Assembly: GCF_009805585.1 (NCBI RefSeq)
Contig: NZ_VHIN01000002.1
Coordinates: 1-64,000, forward strand
DNA length: 64,000 nt
Reading direction: 5' to 3'
From: Glutamicibacter sp. JC586
GTDB lineage: Bacteria > Actinomycetota > Actinomycetes > Actinomycetales > Micrococcaceae
Shown: in pieces, positions 29,705-39,408 of the stretch
How positions within the stretch are numbered: the stretch's first letter is position 1
How the letters are laid out: the number at the start of each line of letters is the position of its first letter
Made by a program: the position numbers and the translations under genes
Notes under the pieces: model-generated
Database searches by the model: none
What the model saw: only the letters and a program-made list of their open reading frames with translations
What the model was told of the DNA's origin: nothing

Positions 29705-32387
29705 TGGCCAAAGCCGCCCGGATAGCCTCAAGCGCTTCATCGATCTTTGAAGCGTCCTGGCCGCCACCCTGAGCCATGTCGTCCTTGCCACCGCCACCGC
29801 CGCCGAGTACGCCGGTTGCTGTACGGACCAAGGCGCCAGCCTTAAAGCCGTTGGCGCGGGCCTCGTCATTGGTCACTGCAAGAACCAGTGGTCGAGAGTT
29901 GGACTCGCCGATCAGTACGATCACCGCAGCTTCAGCACCCAACTTGCCGCGCAGATCCAAAGCCATGGTACGCAGGGCATCGGCCGAATCGATCGCACCG
30001 GCGTTGTGGGCTAGCAGGCGGGTCGAACCAATGGTGACAACCTTTTCCAGCAAAGCTGCCGACTGGGCCAACATTGCCTGGCTCTTAAGCTCAGCGATCT
30101 GCTTCTCAGCGGCCTTCAGCTTGGCTACGGTATCGTTCACACGCTCCGAAACCTGGTTTGAAGGCACACGGAAGAGGCCAGAAAGCTCGGAGACCAAGGC
30201 GCGCTCAGCGGCACCGTGGCGGAAGGCTTCCATGCCGACCAGGGCCTCCACACGGCGGTTACCTGAACCCACAGATGCCTCGGAGAGCAGGGTGAGCTGA
30301 CCGATGCGAGCGGTGTTATCCACGTGGGTACCACCGCACAATTCGCGGGACCAGGCACCATTCATCTCAACCACGCGAACGTCGTTGGAGTACTTCTCAC
30401 CGAACAGGCTCATCGCACCGAGCTTCTTGGCTTCAGCCAAAGACATCTCGTTGGTCAGAACCTGGTAGTTGGAAGTGATCGCCAGGTTGACCGCTTCTTC
30501 AACTTCGCTACGGGCGGCCGCCGAAAGTGCCTCAGCCCAGGAGAAGTCGAAGCGCAGGTAGCCGGCCTTATTGAAGGAACCAGCCTGGGTGGCCGTTGGG
30601 CCAAGTAGCTCGCGCAGCGCGGCGTGCACCAGGTGGGTAGCGGAGTGCGCCTGTTCGCCTGAGCGACGACGCACCGCATCAACCTGGGTACGAACCAGTG
30701 CCTCGGCGGGAAGTTCACCTTCGCGTACGATCACCTTGTGAACGTTCAGGCCCTTGACCGGAGCCTGCACATCGGTGACCTCCAGAACAAAACCGTCGCC
30801 AGTGATCAGGCCACTGTCGCCAGCCTGACCACCGGACTCAGCGTAGAACGGGGTTTCGTTCAACACCAGGTCGATTTCTTGACCCTGCTCTGCGTAGGGA
30901 ACCACCTGTCCGTCGCGGATAATGCCACGGATTGAGGATTCTCCCTCAAGGGTGTCGTAACCGGTGAAGTGAACATTGCCTGCCTCGGCGAGCTGGCTGT
31001 ACACCGACAGGTCGGCGTGGCCAGCCTTCTTAGCCTTGGCATCCTTCTGCGCGCGAGTGCGCTGTTCGTTCATCAGTTCGCGGAAGCGCGACTCGTCAAC
31101 GCTCAGGCCTGCTTCGGCTGCGATCTCCAAGGTGAGGTCGATCGGGAAACCGTAAGTGTCGTGCAGGGTGAATGCATCGTCACCGGAGAGGTTCTTGCCC
31201 TCTTCCTTGGCGTGACCCAGGGCTTCGTCAAGGCGGGTAGTGCCCGAAGCGATGGTGCGGCGGAAGGCACGTTCCTCGGCGTAAGCGATGCGAGCGATTC
31301 GCTCGAAGTCGTTCTCAACCTCTGGGTACACGCCTTTCATTGCGTCGCGGGAGACCGGAAGTAATTCTGGGAGTACTTCGGTGTCCACGCCCATCAGGCG
31401 CATGGCGCGTACCGCACGACGGATGAGGCGACGCAGCACGTAGCCACGGCCTTCGTTGCCCGGGGTGACCTGATCGGAGATTAGCATCAGCGAGGAGCGG
31501 ATGTGATCGGCGATCATGCGCAGGCGCACATCGGTGGCGTGGTTGGGATCGGTTGGATCTTCGGTGGAGGTGTAGGTAACGCCGGCAAGTTCTGCGGCCT
31601 TGTCGAGCACCGGACGGACCTGGTCGGTCTCGTACATGTTCTCCACGCCCTGCAGGATCATTGCTAGACGCTCTAGACCCAAGCCGGTGTCGATATTGCG
31701 CTTTGGCAGTTCGCCGGCCACGTCGAAGTCGGTCTTGGAGCGTACTGCCGAGAGGCGGTACTGCATGAACACGAGGTTCCAGATTTCGATGTAGCGGGTC
31801 TCGTCGACAGCTGGGCCGCCTTCTTGACCGTACTGGGGGCCGCGATCGTAATAGATTTCGGAGCAAGGACCGCCGGGGCCGGGCTGGCCGGTGTTCCAGT
31901 AGTTATCTTCCTTGCCGGTGCCCACTACACGCTCGGCTGGAATGCCGATCTCTTCTTCCCAGATGCGACGTGCTTCAACGTCCTTCTCGTCGCCGTCTTC
32001 ATAAACGGTGACCCAGAGGCGTTCCTTATCCAGGCCGTAGCCGCCGTCTTCGATGGAGCTGGTGAGCAGTTCCCAAGCGAAGTGAATGGCGTCCTTTTTG
32101 AAGTAGTCACCGAAGGAGAAGTTACCGCACATCTGGAAGAAGGTGCCGTGACGTACGGTCTTACCTACTTCTTCGATGTCACCGGTACGGATGCACTTCT
32201 GCACCGAAGTCGCACGGTTGTACGGGGCTTCTTCGCGGGCGGTGAGGTACGGAATGAAAGGAACCATGCCGGCCACAGTGAACAAAAGTGAAGGGTCAGC
32301 TGATACCAGCGAGGCGCTGGGCACCGCGGTGTGGCCCTTCGAGACGAAAAAGTCGACCCACCGACGGGCAATTTCCTGCGTTTTCAT
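29697..32387 (-). CDS. alaS: Alanyl-tRNA synthetase
   Basis: 896 residues. Class II core at the N-terminus (FFVSKGHTAVPSASLV, MCGNFSFGDYFK), editing domain with zinc ligands HSATHLVHAAL and CGGTHVDNT, and the C-terminal DHHA1-like domain ending in GGGGGGKDDMAQGGG. It charges tRNA-Ala and clears mischarged Ser and Gly. First large gene of the run to nusB. Confidence 0.98.
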   Translation of the reverse strand: MKTQEIARRWVDFFVSKGHTAVPSASLVSADPSLLFTVAGMVPFIPYLTAREEAPYNRATSVQKCIRTGDIEEVGKTVRHGTFFQMCGNFSFGDYFKKDAIHFAWELLTSSIEDGGYGLDKERLWVTVYEDGDEKDVEARRIWEEEIGIPAERVVGTGKEDNYWNTGQPGPGGPCSEIYYDRGPQYGQEGGPAVDETRYIEIWNLVFMQYRLSAVRSKTDFDVAGELPKRNIDTGLGLERLAMILQGVENMYETDQVRPVLDKAAELAGVTYTSTEDPTDPNHATDVRLRMIADHIRSSLMLISDQVTPGNEGRGYVLRRLIRRAVRAMRLMGVDTEVLPELLPVSRDAMKGVYPEVENDFERIARIAYAEERAFRRTIASGTTRLDEALGHAKEEGKNLSGDDAFTLHDTYGFPIDLTLEIAAEAGLSVDESRFRELMNEQRTRAQKDAKAKKAGHADLSVYSQLAEAGNVHFTGYDTLEGESSIRGIIRDGQVVPYAEQGQEIDLVLNETPFYAESGGQAGDSGLITGDGFVLEVTDVQAPVKGLNVHKVIVREGELPAEALVRTQVDAVRRRSGEQAHSATHLVHAALRELLGPTATQAGSFNKAGYLRFDFSWAEALSAAARSEVEEAVNLAITSNYQVLTNEMSLAEAKKLGAMSLFGEKYSNDVRVVEMNGAWSRELCGGTHVDNTARIGQLTLLSEASVGSGNRRVEALVGMEAFRHGAAERALVSELSGLFRVPSNQVSERVNDTVAKLKAAEKQIAELKSQAMLAQSAALLEKVVTIGSTRLLAHNAGAIDSADALRTMALDLRGKLGAEAAVIVLIGESNSRPLVLAVTNDEARANGFKAGALVRTATGVLGGGGGGKDDMAQGGGQDASKIDEALEAIRAALANG

Positions 32388-32406
32388 CGTGTTACGGATG
32401 ATCCCT

Positions 32407-32616
32407 TCACTTAGCGGCGTCCACGCCCAAGGCGGAACGTAATTCTTCTTCGCGGGAGCTCATTCCTTGATGGAAGGCTTCCAGATAATCCGCGACGCGG
32501 TCAGTATATTTGCTGACCTGGCGATTGAGCGCTGCCCCGGATTTTACTTCAGCGTATTTCTTGGTGGCGAGCATACCTACGCCCACACCAATAGAAACCC
32601 ACAAGAGCTTTTTCAT
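32407..32616 (-). CDS. Small conserved hypothetical protein upstream of alaS
   Basis: 69 residues: MKK, then a short hydrophobic segment (LLWVSIGVGVGMLATKKYAEV) resembling a YtxH-type membrane anchor, then a charged helix. The ribosome site AAGGAG precedes the ATG by 7 nt, so the gene is very probably real. It lies between a DUF948 gene and alaS (19-nt gap). Function unknown; the neighbour suggests a small envelope-associated pair. Confidence 0.7.
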   Translation of the reverse strand: MKKLLWVSIGVGVGMLATKKYAEVKSGAALNRQVSKYTDRVADYLEAFHQGMSSREEELRSALGVDAAK

Positions 32617-32672
32617 TCTAGTCTCCTTGGCGGCCGAGAGGTGGCCGACTGTCTGTACGCGCGCCGATACGT

Positions 32673-32684
32673 GTTCGATCGAAC
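32673..32684. repeat. GTTCGATCGAAC palindrome
   Basis: A perfect 12-bp palindrome upstream of the 69-residue gene. An 11-of-12 match occurs at 50483-50494 before ruvA. Could be a protein-binding site, though such palindromes also occur by chance. Confidence 0.3.
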
Positions 32685-32694
32685 AGCATCGTAA

Positions 32695-33066
32695 TTAGCG
32701 GCTGCGACGCGCCTTGCCACTTGGCTTAGTGTTCATCGCGGCCTTTACACCTTCGGTGAATGCGGCGACCTTGATCAGTGGCTTACCTACGGTGGCAGCT
32801 ACGAGCGAGGACAGCGCGGAAACATTGGCACTGGTGTCAGAAACGTTGTTGGTGATGGTGTCGACCTTTTTGAGCTGGTCGTTGGTGGTCGCCACCGTAT
32901 TGGCGACTTCGCCGAGCAACGGGGTGGTTCCATCGGCCACGTCCTTGATGGTCGTGCGTAGCTCATCAAACACCTTGCCCAACTTGATGATCGGCACTGC
33001 CAGCAGCACAACTAGTACTACAAATGCGCCGGCGGCGATAAGCCCTGCAATATCCGAACCCGACAT
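32695..33066 (-). CDS. DUF948 domain membrane protein
   Basis: 123 residues: one N-terminal transmembrane helix (IAGLIAAGAFVVLVVLLAVP), then a long heptad-like helix (LGKVFDELRTTIKDVADGTT through NNVSDTSANVSAL) and a basic tail. This is the DUF948 layout, an actinobacterial and Firmicutes family of unknown function. ATG 33066 has AAAGGAAG upstream. Sits between rpsD and the 69-residue gene. Confidence 0.8.
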   Translation of the reverse strand: MSGSDIAGLIAAGAFVVLVVLLAVPIIKLGKVFDELRTTIKDVADGTTPLLGEVANTVATTNDQLKKVDTITNNVSDTSANVSALSSLVAATVGKPLIKVAAFTEGVKAAMNTKPSGKARRSR

Positions 33067-33143
33067 GTGCTTCCTTTTCTGCTTGGGTTTTTGGTGCCAG
33101 TCCACCTTATCGAAGTCTGAGCTCCAAAAGGTAGTTAAGCGAC

Positions 33144-33173
33144 AAGCCCGCAACCGAAAACGGTTGCGGGCTT
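33144..33173 (-). terminator. Hairpin after rpsD
   Basis: Perfect 13-bp stem (33144-33156 with 33161-33173), AAAA loop, 18 nt beyond the rpsD stop. Only a poor T-run on the minus strand. It lies inside the leader of the DUF948 gene, so it may also be a leader element. Confidence 0.7.
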
Positions 33174-33190
33174 GGAACTAGCGCACGGAT

Positions 33191-33814
33191 TTAGCGTGCG
33201 TAGTACTCGACCACGAGGTTCTCTTCGCAGGTCACTGGGATCTCTGCACGCTCAGGAGCGCGCAGGTAGGTAGCCTGAAGGGCTTCCAGCTTTACGTCCA
33301 GGTAGCCAGGAACAGCTGGGAGCACCTTTGCGTGCTCGCCTGCTGCGGCCATCTGGAATGGAACCATCTTCTCGCTCTTCTCGTGTACGTGGATCAGCTG
33401 ACCCGGCTGTACCTTGAAGGACGGACGGTCTACACGCTGGCCGTTGACCAGGATGTGGCGGTGCACAACCAGCTGGCGAGCCTGCTGGATGGTGCGGGCG
33501 AAGCCTGCACGCAGAACCAAGGCATCCAAGCGGGACTCGAGCAGTGCCAACAGGTTGTCACCGGTCTGGCCGCCGAGGCGCTTTGCTTCCTTGAATGCGT
33601 TCAGCATCTGAACTTCGCGGATGCCGTACTGGGCACGCAGACGCTGCTTTTCGCGCAGACGTACTGCGTAGTCGCTGTCCTGCTTCTTACGGGCGCGGCC
33701 ATGCTGGCCTGGACCGTATGGACGGCGCTCCATGTACTTTTCAGCTTTAGGGGTCAATGCAAGGCCGAGCGCACGCGAAAGGCGTACGGTGCGGCGGGCA
33801 CGGGCGTTAGCCAT
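33191..33814 (-). CDS. rpsD: 30S ribosomal protein S4
   Basis: 207 residues; primary 16S rRNA-binding protein. S4 domain motif RLDALVLRAGFARTIQQARQ and VVHRHILVNGQRVDRPS, plus the N-terminal RGP-like YGPGQHGRARKKQ. It lacks the zinc Cys cluster, so it is the C-minus type. It is alone, not in the spc/alpha operon, a known actinobacterial variation. ATG start. Confidence 0.97.
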   Translation of the reverse strand: MANARARRTVRLSRALGLALTPKAEKYMERRPYGPGQHGRARKKQDSDYAVRLREKQRLRAQYGIREVQMLNAFKEAKRLGGQTGDNLLALLESRLDALVLRAGFARTIQQARQLVVHRHILVNGQRVDRPSFKVQPGQLIHVHEKSEKMVPFQMAAAGEHAKVLPAVPGYLDVKLEALQATYLRAPERAEIPVTCEENLVVEYYAR

Positions 33815-34003
33815 AATGTGTCCCTCTTTCGTTCAGCGACGGTATCTACTGGCCTCCAGGATGGAGAGTGTGTGGGCGTCGCGTCCCTGCTACACTGCAA
33901 CCTTGTCCCAGTCGCTGATTTCTCAGATTCCGGGTAGGGCTTGCCAGCCAAAGATCAAGTCTACACGAACCTGCAGCACGAAATGCTGAGGTGTAGCGCA
34001 CAT

Positions 34004-35410
34004 TTAACGCTTTCGTTGAGCTCGAATCGGATCTTTGCCTCGGATGATTTCGCGCAGCCTTGCCAGCCGTGCACCAATGGTTTTTTCCGCACCGTTTTCG
34101 GTGGGCGTGTAGTAGTTGGTGCCGACCAAATCATCGGGCAAATACTGCTGAGTGGCAATTGAGTGCGGCGCGTCGTGGGAGTAAATATAGCCGACCCCGT
34201 GGCCAAGCTGTTTGGCTCCGGGATAGTGGGAGTCGCGCAAATGATCCGGCACCAGTGAACCCTTGCCCTCGGACACATCGGCCAAGGCAGCGTTGGTGGC
34301 GTTGTACGCAGCATTTGATTTGGGCGCGGTCGCCAAATGCACGGTGGCGTGGCCTAGCATGATGCGAGCTTCTGGCATTCCGGTCAGCTGCACCGACTGG
34401 GCCGCGGCGACCGCTAAAGGCAGAGCGGTGGGGTCGGCCATACCAATATCTTCAGAGGCCGAGATCATCAGGCGTCGGGCGATAAATCGCGGGTCCTCCC
34501 CTGCCGATAGCATGCGTGCGAGGTAGTGCAGCGCAGCGTCTACGTCCGAACCGCGGATGGACTTGATGAACGCGGAGATGATGTCGTAGTGCTGATCGCC
34601 ATCTTTGTCGTAACGCTGGACGGCTTGATCCATAGCCAATTGGACGTGCTCTTGGGTGATCGCTACCGGCGGTTGCACATCCTTGCCGGCGGCATTCCAC
34701 GCGACGGCTCCTGCAGCTTCAAGCACAGTCAAGGAACGACGGGCATCGCCCTGGGCCAGGCGAATGATGGCGTCGCGCTGCTCGTCATCAAGTTGGACCT
34801 GCCCGTCAAAACCGCGTTCGTCTTGAATCGCACGCTGCAACAGATCCGCGAGGTCAGCATCGGTGAGTGGGCGCAGGGTGAGCAGCAGTGAGCGCGAAAG
34901 TAGCGGAGAGATTACCGAAAAGGAAGGGTTTTCCGTGGTAGCTGCAACCAGGACTACTACACGGTTTTCCACGCCGGGCAGCAAGGCATCCTGCTGGGCC
35001 TTGTTGAAGCGGTGGATCTCGTCGAGGAACAAGACGGTGGTAACCCCGCGCAGATCGCGGTCGTCCTTAGCCTGTTCAATGACGCGGCGGACATCCTTGA
35101 CACCTGCGGTAATCGCGGAAAGTTCAACGAACTTGCGATTGGTCGCCCGGGCAATCACGTGAGCGATGGTAGTCTTGCCGATCCCCGGAGGGCCGTACAA
35201 GATCACACTGGCCGGGCCGGCAAGGCCAGTTTCGGGATTCTCTGCCAGCTGGCGCAACGGAGAGCCGGGGCCCAATAGGTGCTGCTGGCCAACGAGTTCC
35301 TCGAGCGAGCGTGGGCGCATGCGCACCGCAAGAGGCGGGCGCGGCCGTTTGACTTGGGAGGCACGCTCATCTTGCGGATCTTCAGACAGGGAATCGAACA
35401 AATCGCTCAC
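34004..35410 (-). CDS. rarA: Replication-associated recombination protein A (RarA/MgsA, AAA+ ATPase)
   Basis: 468 residues. Walker [20 protein letters not shown], Walker [12 protein letters not shown], sensor regions [10 protein letters not shown] and the C-terminal MgsA domain ([35 protein letters not shown]). Acts at stalled replication forks, DNA-bound. GTG start. Divergent from dtd with about 80 nt between. Confidence 0.94.
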   Translation of the reverse strand: MSDLFDSLSEDPQDERASQVKRPRPPLAVRMRPRSLEELVGQQHLLGPGSPLRQLAENPETGLAGPASVILYGPPGIGKTTIAHVIARATNRKFVELSAITAGVKDVRRVIEQAKDDRDLRGVTTVLFLDEIHRFNKAQQDALLPGVENRVVVLVAATTENPSFSVISPLLSRSLLLTLRPLTDADLADLLQRAIQDERGFDGQVQLDDEQRDAIIRLAQGDARRSLTVLEAAGAVAWNAAGKDVQPPVAITQEHVQLAMDQAVQRYDKDGDQHYDIISAFIKSIRGSDVDAALHYLARMLSAGEDPRFIARRLMISASEDIGMADPTALPLAVAAAQSVQLTGMPEARIMLGHATVHLATAPKSNAAYNATNAALADVSEGKGSLVPDHLRDSHYPGAKQLGHGVGYIYSHDAPHSIATQQYLPDDLVGTNYYTPTENGAEKTIGARLARLREIIRGKDPIRAQRKR

Positions 35411-35491
35411 CGCTCCAGCCTACCGATATTCTGGAAGGTATGCGGAACCGAGTCTCGGTGACTGCACCAATCTACCGAGAGGATTTTGCGC

Positions 35492-35929
35492 ATGCGCGCC
35501 GTTGTTCAGGTTGCTAGCACCGCCCATGTTGAAGTTGAAGGGGAGGTTGTCGGGCAGTTGGACTCCCCAGGCTTGGTGATCTTGCTCGGCGTGACTCACG
35601 ATGACGATCAAAGAACCGCTCGCAAAGTTGCTGAGAAGATCTGGCACCTGCGCATTATGGACGAAGAGACCTCCGCGGCGGGTAATAACGCACCGCTGCT
35701 GGTGATCAGCCAGTTCACTTTGTACGGTTCGGTGCGCAAAGGGCGCCGGCCTTCGTGGTCTGATGCTGCGCCCGGTCCGGTGAGCGAGCCATTGTATGAA
35801 TACTTCGTGGCGTACTTGCGCGAGCTCGGTGCCCATGTCGAGACCGGACGCTTTGGCGCGATGATGGACGTGTCGCTGGTGAATAACGGCCCGTTCACGG
35901 TGATCGTTGATTCTGCGGATCTGGCCTAG
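35492..35929 (+). CDS. dtd: D-aminoacyl-tRNA deacylase
   Basis: 145 residues; removes D-amino acids from tRNA. Family motifs SQFTLYGSVRKGRRPS and FGAMMDVSLVNNGPFTV (Gly-Pro cis peptide region) are intact. ATG 35492 with GAGAGGA about 8 nt upstream; a TTG two codons earlier is less likely. Its TAG overlaps the convergent PadR stop by 4 nt (CTAG shared). Confidence 0.95.
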   Translation: MRAVVQVASTAHVEVEGEVVGQLDSPGLVILLGVTHDDDQRTARKVAEKIWHLRIMDEETSAAGNNAPLLVISQFTLYGSVRKGRRPSWSDAAPGPVSEPLYEYFVAYLRELGAHVETGRFGAMMDVSLVNNGPFTVIVDSADLA

Positions 35930-36255
35930 TTCCCGGTGGATTGTACGAGTGCGGCTAGCTTGGCGAAGCTATCACGCTGGCCGGCCAATTCGGCTCGACC
36001 AGCGGCGGCTAGTTCATAGACCTTCCGACCAGGCCCGCCCTGGCCGTCTTGCCACCGGGTTTTCACGAGGCCGGCGGCTTCGAGCTTAGCCAACGCGGGG
36101 TAAAGCGTGGCTCCCTTGATCGGCCCGAACCCGCGTTCTTGTAGTGATTTGGACAGCGCGTAGCCGTGGGCCTGGCCGTCGGAGAGTTCTGCGAGCAGGA
36201 GCAAAGGTAGCATCGCGCGCTGCCAGCTTCCCGGGATTGGCGCTTGCTTACTCAT
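35926..36255 (-). CDS. PadR-family transcriptional regulator
   Basis: About 109 residues. Winged helix typical of PadR: LLLLAELSDGQAHGYALSK, then FGPIKGATLYPALAKLEAAG and GGPGRKVYEL (wing and dimer helix start). The start could also be ATG 36264, 3 codons earlier; both lie inside or next to the HAAS-like gene. The gene is downstream of the HAAS-like membrane gene and overlaps it, unlike the common order with PadR first. Probably autoregulates that unit. Confidence 0.9.
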   Translation of the reverse strand: MSKQAPIPGSWQRAMLPLLLLAELSDGQAHGYALSKSLQERGFGPIKGATLYPALAKLEAAGLVKTRWQDGQGGPGRKVYELAAAGRAELAGQRDSFAKLAALVQSTGN

Positions 36256-37366
36256 CCCTGCCATCTTCTAGCCCGCGAGCCTGGGCGCGCCTTTCGGCAA
36301 GCTTGGATTCCACATATTCTGCGCGGTTTACGGGGCGCAACTCGTAGAGGGTCACCGCTGCAAAAATCAGAAGACATACTGCGAAGAAGATATCCCATCC
36401 GCTCCGGTCCGGGGCGATTACCTCCGGCACGGTGCTGAAGCTGAAGAGACATACGGAGACTAGCGGCAGCATGCGACGCAGCAACCAGCGCCGTTTCAGC
36501 GCTGTGCCGGTGTTCACTGACAGGCCGATGGCGAATTCACCTGGCGTGCCGAACTCTTGCGTAATGCTGGCCCCTCCGTCGTCCTTGCTCATATTTGACC
36601 AGTGCTCGCGGGCGGGTTCCAGAGCGGACGCCGCTTCCCTGCTGCGCATTCCGTAGCGCCCGCGCAGCAATCGGGTGGTTTCGGCAAACCATGCTTCCGG
36701 ATCCGTGAAAGCATAGGCATCACCGCGTACTGTCGCAGGCTCTTCATTCCATGGCAGCCAAAATACGCCGATACCAAGCGCCACGCCCAGGACTGGTGCC
36801 AGCCAGTTAGGCAGCGGCATGGCCTCCTCGCCGCCGAGTACCGCGATCAGTACGGCCGCGGCGATGGAAACAGCGATTCCGGAGAATCCCAGCACCCATG
36901 ATCGCGCAAATTTACCTTTCAACCGGTAGAACCACCACAGGTGCCCGGATAAGGCGATTCCCGTGCCTGCACTCAGGGCTGCCAGCTGCCAGAAATGCCA
37001 CGAGTTCGAGGTCCATCCGTCGCGAAATCCGATCAACGTGCCAAAACCAGCGCAGAGCAGGCCAACAACGAGCCCGAAGCCGCTCAGGAGCAGTACGCTG
37101 CTGTTGATCGGCATCTCCGAATCGGCGAGCTGCTGCGGGGTCAGACGCGCATAAGCCCGACCTTCGCCGAATTCAGTGGCATCGCCAAAGAGTTCTTCTG
37201 CGCTTTGACCGCTGTCGTGGATGGTCTCCAGTGCTGTGCTCAGTTCTGCAGCGCACTGGGAATCGTTCAGGTCCTTCCACCACATGGCGATATTGAAGTC
37301 CTGCGCCCATTTGCGGTCGCCATCAGGGTAGAGCTCGATGATGTCATTGGGTTCTGCCGAGGCCAC
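36248..37366 (-). CDS. Membrane protein with HAAS-like N-terminal domain, partner of PadR regulator
   Basis: 372 residues. The first about 75 residues form a soluble helical domain (WWKDLNDSQCAAELSTALET, then GQSAEELFGDATEFGEGRAY) resembling HAAS/DUF1700 domains found next to PadR genes. Then four transmembrane helices (about 87-113, 124-148, 155-178, 188-205), a soluble stretch, and two more near the C-terminus. The TAA lies within the start of the PadR gene, so translation is coupled. Function unknown; sensing or envelope stress is plausible from context only. Confidence 0.6.
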   Translation of the reverse strand: MASAEPNDIIELYPDGDRKWAQDFNIAMWWKDLNDSQCAAELSTALETIHDSGQSAEELFGDATEFGEGRAYARLTPQQLADSEMPINSSVLLLSGFGLVVGLLCAGFGTLIGFRDGWTSNSWHFWQLAALSAGTGIALSGHLWWFYRLKGKFARSWVLGFSGIAVSIAAAVLIAVLGGEEAMPLPNWLAPVLGVALGIGVFWLPWNEEPATVRGDAYAFTDPEAWFAETTRLLRGRYGMRSREAASALEPAREHWSNMSKDDGGASITQEFGTPGEFAIGLSVNTGTALKRRWLLRRMLPLVSVCLFSFSTVPEVIAPDRSGWDIFFAVCLLIFAAVTLYELRPVNRAEYVESKLAERRAQARGLEDGRDE

Positions 37367-37456
37367 AGGGCTCTCCTAGGATCAAGATAACTAGGTTGAA
37401 AACTAACCTAGTATTAAAACCAGCTTTAATCTACTTTTTGGCTCATCTGATGCAAA

Positions 37457-37500
37457 AAGAAGCCGGAGGCAACGCATAACTGCGTTGCCTCCGGCTTCTT
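37457..37500 (-). terminator. Terminator after aspS
   Basis: A perfect 20-bp inverted repeat (37457-37476 with 37481-37500) has a 4-nt loop. On the minus strand it ends in TTCTTTTTG. It follows the aspS stop by 15 nt and is one of the strongest terminators here. Confidence 0.9.
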
Positions 37501-37514
37501 AGACTTTCCGAAGC

Positions 37515-39317
37515 TTACTTGGCTTCTGCTTCAGCCTTCTCGGTCTCTTCGACCTTCTTCTTTTCAGGCTTGAAGTCGATGCCAGCTTCCTTACGCTGCT
37601 GCGGGGTAATTGGTGCAGGAGCCGCGGTCAGTGGATCGAATCCGCCACCGGTCTTCGGGAAGGCGATAACGTCGCGGATGGACTCTGAGTTGGTCAGCAA
37701 CTGCAGAACGCGGTCCCAGCCCAGTGCGATGCCGCCATGTGGTGGGGCACCGTACTTGAAGCCTTCAAGCAGGAAGCCGAACTGAGTATCTGCCTGCTCT
37801 TGGGTGACACCCATGAGCTTGAAGACACGTTCCTGAACTTCGCGCTGGTGGATACGGATCGAACCGCCACCAATTTCATTACCGTTGCAGACGATGTCGT
37901 AGGCGTAGGACAGGGCCGATGCTGGATCGGTGTCAAAGGTGTCCATGAACTCTGGCTTAGGGCTGGTGAACGCGTGGTGCACAGCGGTCCAAGCTCCAGC
38001 GCCCACGGCCACGTCGCCCGAGGCGACAGCGTCCGAAGCGGCTTCGAACATCGGTGCATCGACGATCCAGACGAAAGCCCAGTCGCCTTCCTTGATCAAA
38101 CCGGTGCGGTGACCGATTTCAACACGGACCGAACCGAGCAGTGCGCGGGACTCGTTCTTCTTGCCAGCGGAGAAGAAGATGCAGTCGCCGGCAGCTGCGC
38201 CGGTAGCAGCAGCCAGACCGGCCTTTTCTTCGTCTGAAAGGTTCTTAGCCACTGGACCAGCCAGCTCGCCATCTTCCTTAATCAGTACGTAAGCCAAGCC
38301 CTTGGCACCGCGCTGCTTAGCAAATTCCTGCCAAGCATCCAGGGTACGACGTGGCTGGGACGCACCGCCAGGCATGACCACAGCGCCAACGTACTCGGAC
38401 TGGAAGACCTTGAAGGAGGTGTTCGCGAAGTACTCGGTCATTTCGGTCAGTTCCAGGCCGAAGCGCAGATCTGGCTTGTCCGAACCGTACTTGGCCATGG
38501 CCTCCGAGTACGCCATGCGGCGGATTGGGGTCGGGACCTGTACGTCGATCAGGCTCCACAGCTCAGAAACCAGCTTCTCGCCAAGCTCGATGATGTCATC
38601 TTCTTCAACGAATGAAGCTTCGATATCCAGCTGGGTGAACTCTGGCTGGCGGTCCGCGCGGAAGTCCTCATCGCGGTAGCAGCGAGCGATCTGGTAGTAC
38701 TTCTCAAAGCCGCCAACCTGCAGCAGCTGCTTGAACAGCTGTGGGGACTGTGGAAGTGCGTACCACGAACCTGGGGTCAGGCGCGCCGGCACGACGAAGT
38801 CGCGGGCACCTTCGGGGGTGGAACGGGTCAGCGTTGGGGTCTCGATCTCGATGTAGCCCTGATCGTGCAAAAGGTTGCGGGCGATGCGGTTGGCCTCGGA
38901 GCGCAGACGGATATTGCGGGCCGGTGTGGGACGACGCAGGTCCAGGTAGCGGTGGCGCAGACGCGCCTCTTCGCCAACCTCAACGTGCTCGTCAACTTGG
39001 AAAGGCAAAGGGGCCGCGGTGTTCAGCACGGTGACGGTGTCAGCGATAACTTCGATCTGCCCGGTAGGCAGGTTCGGGTTCTCGTTGCCTTCTGGACGAC
39101 GCTCGACGGTGCCGACGATCTGCAGCACGAACTCATTGCGCAGCGGGTGGAAGTCCTCTTCATCACGTACCACAACCTGGGCTACGCCCGAGGCATCACG
39201 CAGATCCAAGAAGGCGACACCACCGTGGTCACGGCGACGTGCGACCCAGCCGGTGAGGGTAACCTGCTGTCCAATGTGCTCAGCGTTCAAGACGCCCAGC
39301 TGATGAGTGCGTAGCAC
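37515..39317 (-). CDS. aspS: Aspartyl-tRNA synthetase (probably also Asn-tRNA charging)
   Basis: 600 residues, class II. N-terminal OB fold ([20 protein letters not shown]), motif 2 [18 protein letters not shown] insert and motif 3 [12 protein letters not shown]. The lysine/Glu-rich tail is typical. Actinobacteria often use this enzyme as non-discriminating, with GatCAB; not decidable from the sequence. GTG start with AAAGGA upstream. Last gene of hisS-aspS. Confidence 0.97.
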   Translation of the reverse strand: MLRTHQLGVLNAEHIGQQVTLTGWVARRRDHGGVAFLDLRDASGVAQVVVRDEEDFHPLRNEFVLQIVGTVERRPEGNENPNLPTGQIEVIADTVTVLNTAAPLPFQVDEHVEVGEEARLRHRYLDLRRPTPARNIRLRSEANRIARNLLHDQGYIEIETPTLTRSTPEGARDFVVPARLTPGSWYALPQSPQLFKQLLQVGGFEKYYQIARCYRDEDFRADRQPEFTQLDIEASFVEEDDIIELGEKLVSELWSLIDVQVPTPIRRMAYSEAMAKYGSDKPDLRFGLELTEMTEYFANTSFKVFQSEYVGAVVMPGGASQPRRTLDAWQEFAKQRGAKGLAYVLIKEDGELAGPVAKNLSDEEKAGLAAATGAAAGDCIFFSAGKKNESRALLGSVRVEIGHRTGLIKEGDWAFVWIVDAPMFEAASDAVASGDVAVGAGAWTAVHHAFTSPKPEFMDTFDTDPASALSYAYDIVCNGNEIGGGSIRIHQREVQERVFKLMGVTQEQADTQFGFLLEGFKYGAPPHGGIALGWDRVLQLLTNSESIRDVIAFPKTGGGFDPLTAAPAPITPQQRKEAGIDFKPEKKKVEETEKAEAEAK

Positions 39318-39408
39318 TACGATCCTTTCGGTCGGGTGGGAAAGTTTCTCCCCATGAACTTTAGTGCACCTTGAGAAGGTGCCGGTGCGGGCGAAAAAGC
39401 CCTAGGTA

